The notes beneath the pieces are model-generated. The model saw only the letters and a program-made list of their open reading frames with translations, was not told the DNA's origin and did not search any database. A program made the position numbers and the translations under genes. Shown here piece by piece: positions 1 through 5,540 of a stretch of DNA of 12,711 bases (the first letter of the stretch is position 1; each line of letters opens with the position of its first letter). This stretch comes from Bacillota bacterium (lineage in GTDB: Bacteria > Bacillota_E > RBS10-35 > JAJYVN01). Location of the stretch: the NCBI GenBank assembly GCA_021846605.1, contig JAJZWQ010000094.1, positions 1-12,711 of the forward strand, in the 5' to 3' direction.

Positions 1-36
1 CACAAGTGCACCGCGACCCAGAGAGGGCACCGGACC

Positions 37-62
37 AAAACGGAGCGACCGGATATCGGTCG
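37..62 (-). terminator. possible weak terminator of the YitT-family gene
   Basis: A perfect 6-bp stem (CGACCG / CGGTCG, 46-62) with a 5-nt loop lies about 55 bases past the stop of the minus-strand YitT-family gene. Read on the minus strand it is followed after five bases by TTTT (37-40). The stem is short and the T run is brief and offset, so this is only a candidate. Confidence 0.3.
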
Positions 63-117
63 GACAGGGACTCAAGCGATGAGGCCGCGGCACGAGGCCA
101 CCTCCTACCTACCAGGC

Positions 118-1011
118 TCAGCCCGGCGACCGCGGTCGCGAGCCCGTCCGGCCGCCGCCCTCCAGGCCGAAAAAGCCCTCGCCCAGCACCTCGGCGGCCG
201 GGAGCACCACCATGAAGGCCCGGGGGTCCTCCTCGGCGACGATGCGCCGCAGGGGGACGACCTGCCGGGGGCCGACGGCGACGAGCAACAGGGAGCGGCC
301 CAGACCGCTGTATGCGCCGCGGGCGTCCACATGGGTGGCCCCCCGGTCCAACTCCCCGACGACCCGCGCCGCCAGGCGGTCGCCCTCGGTGCTGACGATC
401 AGGGCGAGGCGGCCCTGGCGCGGCCCCTCGACCACGTAACTCACCGCCCGTCCGGCGACGTTGGTCGCGATCCAGGCATACATGGCGGCCGGCAACCCGA
501 CCCAGATGGCAACCGCCGTCAGGACCACCAGGTCCGAGGCCAGGTAGGTCTGGGAGTAGCTCCAACCCCAGGCCCGGAAGAGGTACCGGGCCAGGATGTC
601 CGTGCCGCCGCTGGAGGCGTCCACCCGCAGCATTACACCGATGCCGCCCCCGATGAGCAGACCGCCGTAGAGGGCGGCCAACAGGCGACTGTCCACGTGG
701 AGTTGCACGGGGGCCAAGAGCGCCGTCCACAGGGAGACCAGCAGCACGCCGACCAGGGTGCGCCATAGGAAGCGCAGGCCCTGCCCTGTCCACGCCCAGG
801 AGAGCAGGGGGATGTTGAGCGCCAGATACAGCGGCCCCACGCCGAGGTGTGTGAGGTAGTGGAGGGTGATCGCCACCCCCATCATACCGCCGTCGGCCAG
901 GCGCGCGGGGACGATGAGGGCGGAGATGCCAAACGACATGGCGGCCGCACCGACGGTCACCTGCAGGTACTCCCACCCGATTACGCGCCAGTCCGGCGGG
1001 CTCCCGCTCAT
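118..1011 (-). CDS. YitT/DUF2179 family membrane protein
   Basis: Predicted 297-residue integral membrane protein. Hydrophobic segments fill roughly residues 13-180 (five or six helices), with the family-typical SSGGTDILA motif at about 133-141. A soluble C-terminal DUF2179 domain follows (about 200-283) and contains the ARGAYSG, DPRAF and EVLGEGF signatures. This is the standard two-part YitT architecture and the length is normal. YitT proteins are widespread in Bacillota; their transported substrate or exact role is not established, so none is assigned. The start chosen is ATG at 1011 (MSGSPPDW). An in-frame ATG at 1044 would add 11 residues. Neither start has a convincing Shine-Dalgarno site. 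The gene diverges from the aminopeptidase across 93 bases, so the two may share a control region. Family assignment is confident; the start is not. Confidence 0.9.
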   Translation of the reverse strand: MSGSPPDWRVIGWEYLQVTVGAAAMSFGISALIVPARLADGGMMGVAITLHYLTHLGVGPLYLALNIPLLSWAWTGQGLRFLWRTLVGVLLVSLWTALLAPVQLHVDSRLLAALYGGLLIGGGIGVMLRVDASSGGTDILARYLFRAWGWSYSQTYLASDLVVLTAVAIWVGLPAAMYAWIATNVAGRAVSYVVEGPRQGRLALIVSTEGDRLAARVVGELDRGATHVDARGAYSGLGRSLLLVAVGPRQVVPLRRIVAEEDPRAFMVVLPAAEVLGEGFFGLEGGGRTGSRPRSPG

Positions 1012-1104
1012 GGGACGAGCATGCCGTTCCGGCCCGTCCCGCATGCCGCGCGGCACGAGGGGAGACCGCGGCGACGGGGAAACTTGGACGGGGGAGGCGG
1101 TGGC

Positions 1105-2352
1105 ATGGCAGATCTGGACACGATGCAGGACCGGTACGCGGAGTTGGCGATCCGCACGGGGGTCAACATCCGGCCCGGCCAGGTGTTGATGGTCGTGGCT
1201 GCCCTGGATGCGGCCCCCTTCGTGCGCGCCCTGGCCCGGCACGCGTACGCGGCGGGAGCCCACGATGTACACGTGCTCTGGGAGGACCCGCTGTTCGACC
1301 GGGTGCGCCTGGAGCACGCCCCCGAGGCGGCCCTGAACGAATACCCGCGCCACGTGGCGGCGTGGTTCGAGGAGGTGGTCGCCAGCGGCGGGGCGCGCGT
1401 GCGGGTGTCCGCGCCGTACCCGGGCGTGTATGACGGGGTGCCGCCCGCGCGCGTGGCCACGGCGGCCAAGGCCCAGCAGCACGCCATGCGCCGGGTGATG
1501 CAGGCGGCCATCAACATGGAGATCAACTGGCTGGTCGTCGCCGCTCCCACCCAGGCCTGGGCGGACCGCGTCCTGCCCGAACTCCCCGCCGCGGAGCGGG
1601 TGGACGCGCTCTGGGGATACATCCTGCGCGCCACGCGCATGGACCGGCCCGATCCGCTGGCTGCCTGGCGCGCCCATGCCGCCGATCTGGACCGGCGCGC
1701 CCGGGCCCTGCAGCGTCACCACTTCCGCTACCTGCGCTACCGCGCGCCCGGTACCGATCTGACCATCGAGTTGCCGACCGAGCACCACTGGGTGCGCGCT
1801 ACCGACACCGTCAACGCGCGTGGGGTGCCCTTCATCCCCAACCTGCCCACCGAGGAGGTCTTCAGCGCGCCCCTGCGTGGCGGCACCCAGGGCGTGGTGC
1901 GCAGCACCCTCCCCCTGGTCTACCGCGACACCGTCATTGAGGGGCTCACCCTGCACTTCCGCGACGGGCGCATCGTCTCGTTCGACGCCACGGCCGGCCG
2001 GGAGGCCTTCGCCGGGCTGTTGGACACCGACGAGGGCTCCGGCTACCTGGGGGAGGTGGCGCTGGTCCCGGTGGACTCGCCGATCGCCCAAACCGGCAAG
2101 CTCTTCTTCAACACCCTCTTTGACGAGAACGCATCCTGCCACCTGGCCGTCGGCGACGCCTACCCGGTCTGCATCGCGGGCGGCCAGCGGATGGACCCGG
2201 AGACGATCCGCGCCAAGGGCCTCAACTCCAGTGCCAGCCACGTGGACTTCATGGTCGGCTCGCCCGAACTGGACATCGACGGCGAGGCCGAGGATGGCCG
2301 GACGGTCCCCGTCTTCCGCCGGGGGAACTGGGCGGCTGGCTTGGAGGGGTGA
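1105..2352 (+). CDS. M29-family metallo-aminopeptidase (aminopeptidase T/AmpS type)
   Basis: A 415-residue protein of the usual M29 length. M29 enzymes are cytosolic, cobalt- or zinc-dependent aminopeptidases that release N-terminal residues from peptides; several come from thermophiles. The dinuclear metal-site motifs are visible in order: PTEEVF (Glu250/251), GEVAL (Glu317), ENASCHLA (His346), and SASHVDFMVGS near the end (His379, Asp381). A Tyr at 353 (DAYP) matches the position of the family's catalytic tyrosine. The N-terminal half is the typical M29 fold, starting YAELAIRTGVNIRPGQ. The ATG at 1105 has GGGGGAGG at 1090-1097, seven bases upstream, which fixes the start. No signal peptide is seen. 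The gene stands alone on its strand, diverging from the YitT-family gene. All key residues are present, so activity is expected; peptide specificity cannot be read from sequence. Confidence 0.95.
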   Translation: MADLDTMQDRYAELAIRTGVNIRPGQVLMVVAALDAAPFVRALARHAYAAGAHDVHVLWEDPLFDRVRLEHAPEAALNEYPRHVAAWFEEVVASGGARVRVSAPYPGVYDGVPPARVATAAKAQQHAMRRVMQAAINMEINWLVVAAPTQAWADRVLPELPAAERVDALWGYILRATRMDRPDPLAAWRAHAADLDRRARALQRHHFRYLRYRAPGTDLTIELPTEHHWVRATDTVNARGVPFIPNLPTEEVFSAPLRGGTQGVVRSTLPLVYRDTVIEGLTLHFRDGRIVSFDATAGREAFAGLLDTDEGSGYLGEVALVPVDSPIAQTGKLFFNTLFDENASCHLAVGDAYPVCIAGGQRMDPETIRAKGLNSSASHVDFMVGSPELDIDGEAEDGRTVPVFRRGNWAAGLEG

Positions 2353-2378
2353 GGCGGGCCCCCCGCGCCGCGTGCCGC

Positions 2379-2415
2379 GCGACGGCGCCCCCGTGCGGTG
2401 CGGGCACGCCGTCGC
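2379..2415 (+). terminator. GC-rich hairpin after the aminopeptidase gene
   Basis: A perfect 9-bp inverted repeat (GCGACGGCG / CGCCGTCGC) encloses a 19-nt loop that can pair three further bases (CCC/GGG). It lies 26 bases after the aminopeptidase stop codon. No T run follows, so it is at best a Rho-assisted or non-canonical terminator, or an mRNA 3'-end stabiliser. Confidence 0.35.
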
Positions 2416-2468
2416 CGCAGGTGCCGGGACGCGTGCCCCGCCTTGGCCGGCGTCCGCCGCCACGGCGC

Positions 2469-2497
2469 TGGACCGCCGTGACCCGGGCCGCTAATCT
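2469..2497 (+). promoter_or_regulatory. weak candidate promoter for the small membrane protein gene
   Basis: TGGACC (2469-2474, 4/6 to TTGACA) and TAATCT (2492-2497, 3/6 to TATAAT) are separated by 17 bases. They sit in the only A/T-enriched patch of the 251-base gap before the small membrane protein gene. The match is weak; position and local composition are the main arguments. Confidence 0.22.
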
Positions 2498-2603
2498 AAC
2501 GCGGAATGCCCGCACCCGATCGTATCCGGGCGCCACCGGCCCGGCGGGCACAAGGAGGATCGGCGCGCCGGTCCGCAGGGGGAAGCCGGCGGCGCGCACA
2601 CGG

Positions 2604-2948
2604 ATGCCTGTTGGCGTGTTGGCGGTGGGGCTCGCGCTGTTCGTCAGCCAGGTGGCCTTCTACCTGGCGGCCTACCTGTTCCTCGGCACGCACCTGGGGA
2701 TCTACCGATACATGCTTCTGACCGCGCCGCTGCTCTTCATCGGCGCCTTTGGCCCCTTCTGGGCGCTGCGCTTCGCCCAGTCCCACGGGTGGAGCCTCTG
2801 GCCGGTGCAACTGGCCCAATTCGGCTTTGCGGTGCTGGCCGCGGCGGCCGGGCTCATGCTCCTCCGCGGCCAGATGCCCGATTGGCGCATCGGCGCCGGC
2901 CTGCTTCTGGTGGTGGCCGGGGTCACGCTGAGCGCGCTCCCCCGCTGA
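2604..2948 (+). CDS. small four-helix membrane protein of unknown function
   Basis: A 114-residue, almost wholly hydrophobic protein with four predicted membrane helices at about residues 5-27, 36-58, 66-87 and 95-111. The last helix (GAGLLLVVAGVTL) recalls the ending of EamA or small-multidrug-resistance repeats. No diagnostic catalytic or transport motif such as the SMR membrane glutamate is seen, so no transporter role is assigned. The start chosen is ATG at 2604. Its best Shine-Dalgarno-like stretch, GGGGGAAG at about 2578-2585, is rather far away at 18 bases. A much better AAGGAGGAT at 2552-2560 is followed by no ATG, GTG or TTG at proper spacing, so the true N-terminus is uncertain. The gene is convergent with the UlaG-like gene, with 61 bases between the stops. 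Confidence 0.7.
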   Translation: MPVGVLAVGLALFVSQVAFYLAAYLFLGTHLGIYRYMLLTAPLLFIGAFGPFWALRFAQSHGWSLWPVQLAQFGFAVLAAAAGLMLLRGQMPDWRIGAGLLLVVAGVTLSALPR

Positions 2949-3009
2949 GCCCGCGGGCCGCTACCGGCAACGCCAGCGGTGGCCCCGTGCAGCCCAGTGG
3001 CCCGCCCGC

Positions 3010-3915
3010 TCACGCCGAGGCCGGCCGGCGGGGGAGCAGCAGGCGCTGGCCCGGGGCCATGACGGCTACCGGAAGGTAGGGGGCCTTGTCGAAGATGTAG
3101 TCGACGAAGTTCCCCGGCCGCTCCTCATTGGTCCGGTGGTAGAGGTCGTAGTGCATCGGCACCGTGAGCGCGGCGTCCAGGCGCATGGCCAGTTCGGCGG
3201 CTTCCCGGAACGTCAGGTTGCCCAGGACCCCCCGGTGGGTGCGGAAGAAGTCGTGCCCGTTGATCGGCAGCATGGCCAGGTCCAGCCGGCCGACCCAGGG
3301 CCAAAGGGCCGCCAGCAACTCCGGGCAGGCGATGGTGTCCCCGGCATGGTAGTACGCGCCGGCCCCGTCGACCTGGGCGATGTAGCCGGTCCAGCGGTGG
3401 CCCCGCTCCGGCGTCCAGTCCACGGTCTCGTGGGCGGAGGGGACCGATGTTACCGTCCAGGTTCCCAGGCGGAGGGCATCCCCGGTGTGGGGGGTGAGGA
3501 TGCGGGTCTGGGCGATCCCGGCGCCCAGGAGCAGGGGGCGGCAGCAGGGCGGCGCCACGAAGCGCGCCTGCGGCGAGGCGTCGGCGATGCCGGCACAGGT
3601 GACCGGGTCCAGGTGATCGAGGTGCTCGTGGGTGATGAGCACGAGATCGGCGCAGGTGACCTCTGTGGGCTGCACCAGGGGCGCGTAGCGCCGGTGGGGG
3701 TCGTGGACCAGGTAGGGATCGATCCAAACCGTCAGGCCCCCGGCCTTCCAGACCACCGACTCCTGGCTCAAGAACCAGACGGCGAGCACATCGGGCGGCG
3801 GCGAGCAGCCGGCGATGCTGGAGACCAGGGCCGCGCCCGTCAGCGGCGCGGTCTGCCCCTGCACCGGACGGTCTACGAAGGCGTCGGCGGCGCGCTGAAC
3901 ATCTTCTGTGGGCAA
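3010..3915 (-). CDS. UlaG-like metallo-beta-lactamase-fold hydrolase
   Basis: A 301-residue protein of the metallo-beta-lactamase fold. Metal-binding motifs are HEHLDH (His96, His98, Asp100, His101), His162 (SAHE), HAGDT (Asp193) and MHYD (His255). Overall layout resembles UlaG, the L-ascorbate-6-phosphate lactonase, with an N-terminal extension before the SVVWKAGGLTVWIDPYL strands and a YHAGD segment. UlaG relatives act on varied phosphorylated or lactone substrates, and no ascorbate-utilisation genes are nearby, so the substrate is left open. The start is taken as TTG at 3915 because GAGGAGGG (3923-3930 on the plus strand) lies seven bases before it. The frame stays open upstream to beyond 4400, but with no better start and little resemblance to the family. 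No signal peptide is seen, so it is probably cytoplasmic. Confidence 0.87.
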   Translation of the reverse strand: MPTEDVQRAADAFVDRPVQGQTAPLTGAALVSSIAGCSPPPDVLAVWFLSQESVVWKAGGLTVWIDPYLVHDPHRRYAPLVQPTEVTCADLVLITHEHLDHLDPVTCAGIADASPQARFVAPPCCRPLLLGAGIAQTRILTPHTGDALRLGTWTVTSVPSAHETVDWTPERGHRWTGYIAQVDGAGAYYHAGDTIACPELLAALWPWVGRLDLAMLPINGHDFFRTHRGVLGNLTFREAAELAMRLDAALTVPMHYDLYHRTNEERPGNFVDYIFDKAPYLPVAVMAPGQRLLLPRRPASA

Positions 3916-3972
3916 CGGAAGGCCCTCCTCTGCGGTGGTACGGCAGGGAGCGATTCGACGCGCCCCCGCTGA

Positions 3973-4170
3973 GGCCTGGCACCCATCGGACGGCCGGCCT
4001 TCAGCGGGCTGGCGGCCCTGGACTGGGTCGGGTTCGCCGCCTTCCTGGGGAGCCCCCGGTACCTCGGCACGCTGCGCGGGGTGTCCGACCCCCCGGCCGG
4101 ATTCGCGCAACGCCGCCTGGTCCTGACCTATGTCGTGTTTCTGTCGTGGCCGGGGTGCGCCTGGGGCGGC
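3973..4170 (+). pseudogene. unrecognised coding remnant in a 309-base gap
   Basis: Between the UlaG-like gene and the DUF429 pseudogene (3916-4224) there is no intact gene. After a TGA at 3970-3972 one plus-strand frame reads FSGLAALDWVGFAAFLG, SPRYLGTLRGV and FAQRRLVLTYVVFLS with nearly every third codon position G or C, the coding signature of this genome. It lacks a convincing start, and similar coding-like sequence just upstream (VVRQGAIRRAPAEAW, about 3940-3980) is in a different frame. This suggests a frameshifted gene fragment. The family was not recognised. It could instead be chance composition in GC-rich DNA. Confidence 0.35.
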
Positions 4171-4224
4171 TCTGAGGGTCCCCCGCCCGGCGTCGGTCCG
4201 CATCGCGCCTTGGGAGGTGACGGG

Positions 4225-5023
4225 GTGGTGGTGGGGGTGGACGGCTGCCGCGGGCCCACGCCCCGCAGGGCGGCGGCCGGTTGGTGGTGGAGATGGGCGA
4301 GGACGGGGGGTTCGGGGCGGAGGCCGTGGGTCCTTTGCGGAAGTCCTGGCGGCTACCAGCGCGGCGGATCTGGTCCTTGTGGACATCCCCACAGGGCTGC
4401 CCGACCGGGACCGTCCCACGCGCGCCTGCGACGCGGGAGGCCCGGCGCCTGGTTGGCCCCCGCCGTTCCAGCCTATTCCCGCCCCCGGCGCGCGCGGCCC
4501 TGGGGGCGGCCGGGTACGCGGCGGCCTGCGCTCAGAACCGGGACGCGACCGGCCGGGCCATCAGCCGCCAGGCCTGGGGCCTGGCCCCCCGGATCGCGCA
4601 GGTGGACGCCGCGCTCCGAGCGCGGCCGCCCCTCCAGGCGTGCTGCCGTGAGGCGCACCCCGAGGTCGGTTTCTGCGCCCTGAACGGCTGACGCCCGCTG
4701 GCCGACCCCAAGCGCCAGCCGGGCGGTGCCGCCGAGCGCCTGGGGATCCTCCCCCGGTACACCCCCGACGCGGCCGCGTGGTTTGAGGCCGCCTCGGCCC
4801 GCTGGCCGCGGGCGGCCGGCGATGCCACCGACATCCTGGATGCGATGGTGCTGGCGCTGACGGCCCACCGCGCCCGTCTGGGGGCCTGCCCACGCTCCCG
4901 CTGGATCCGCCCGGCGATGCCTGCGGTCTGCGCATGGAGATGTCTGTGCGGCGCCGCTGCCCTGAAGCCTACGGGGTCGTCCCCGCGGGCTCCGGGGATC
5001 CGGGCAATTGGTGCGCGATCTGA
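4225..5023 (+). pseudogene. DUF429 family protein, broken by frame slips and a stop
   Basis: Conserved DUF429 segments follow one another in the right order but in different frames: VVVGVDGCRG (from GTG 4225), VVEMGEDGGFGAEAV (from about 4284), FAEVLAATSAADLVLVDIPTG through RACDA (about 4331-4435), then EARRLVGPRRSSLFPPP, AISRQAWGLAPRIAQVDAALRA and EAHPEVGFCALNG (4437-4688). A TGA at 4689-4691 replaces the second Gly of the LNGG motif. The frame then continues RPLADPKRQPGG to HRARLG, and a last slip near 4880-4886 leads to the GLRMEM tail ending at TGA 5021-5023. That makes at least four slips and one stop. An 8-codon insertion also splits CRG from GW near the start. GGGAGGTG at 4212-4219 would have served GTG 4225. 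DUF429 proteins are predicted RNase H-like nucleases of unknown role. Its 3' end overlaps the convergent gene by 55 bases. Confidence 0.8.
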
Positions 5024-5436
5024 CCCAATTCCTGCATCACCGCGCGGTGGTGGGCCCGCCGGGTCTCGTCGACGGCGGCGTGGGATTCCTCCAGGGCCAG
5101 GATGCGCTGCGTCAGGGTGTCCAGGCGGTCGATGACCTCGGCCTCGTGGCGCACGCGCGCCTCGCTGGACCGGCTGAGGACGCTCTGGCCCACCGCCAGG
5201 ATGGGCAGCATCAGCGCCTGGAACAGGTTGACCCAATACAGCATGACCGGGAAGGACGGCGCGGTGTCGATGTGGAGCACCGGCGCAAAGCGCATCCACA
5301 GGCCCACGAAGAGCACCAATCCATACAGGAACCACATGCTGGTGGTGATCACGGTGATGTTGGCGGCCACCGCCTCGTTGAACCGAAGGGTCCGGGCCCG
5401 GAATCCCGCCGGCGCGGGCGCATCCTGCTGTGCCAT
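4969..5436 (-). CDS. DUF1003-like small membrane protein
   Basis: A 155-residue protein with two predicted membrane helices (about residues 28-48 and 63-84). A long charged C-terminal helix (about 88-143), probably coiled coil, has heptad-like Leu/Ile/Val spacing through VIDRLDTLTQRILALEES. The plan of NEAVAANIT, helix, loop, YWVNLFQALMLPILAVGQ, then an Arg/Glu-rich helix matches DUF1003 proteins, whose function is unknown. The assignment rests on pattern and is not firm. ATG at 5436 has GGGGAGG (5443-5449 on the plus strand) six bases upstream. It lies 104 bases downstream of the SLH lipoprotein gene on the same strand and could be co-transcribed with it; its 3' end overlaps the DUF429 pseudogene tail. 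Confidence 0.75.
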   Translation of the reverse strand: MAQQDAPAPAGFRARTLRFNEAVAANITVITTSMWFLYGLVLFVGLWMRFAPVLHIDTAPSFPVMLYWVNLFQALMLPILAVGQSVLSRSSEARVRHEAEVIDRLDTLTQRILALEESHAAVDETRRAHHRAVMQELGQIAHQLPGSPEPAGTTP

Positions 5437-5540
5437 GGGAGGCCTCCCCGAGCCAGGATAGGGGCTCGGGTGTGGGCATTCGCGGGCGAGGGGGGCCATC
5501 CTGTGGGCCGGCCCGCGAAAATCCCCGAACAGACCCGGAT

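Noticed and set aside
1044..1055. Perfect 12-bp palindrome TGCCGCGCGGCA between the divergent YitT-family and aminopeptidase genes
   Set aside because: Built only of common GC-rich words, no spacing relation to promoter elements could be seen, and GCATGCCGCGCG recurs elsewhere by composition. Not enough to call an operator.
1012..2463. Long minus-strand open frame running opposite the aminopeptidase gene and continuous with the YitT-family frame
   Set aside because: Its translation is low-complexity and matches no family, and the sense strand encodes a clear M29 enzyme. It is an open shadow caused by high G+C.
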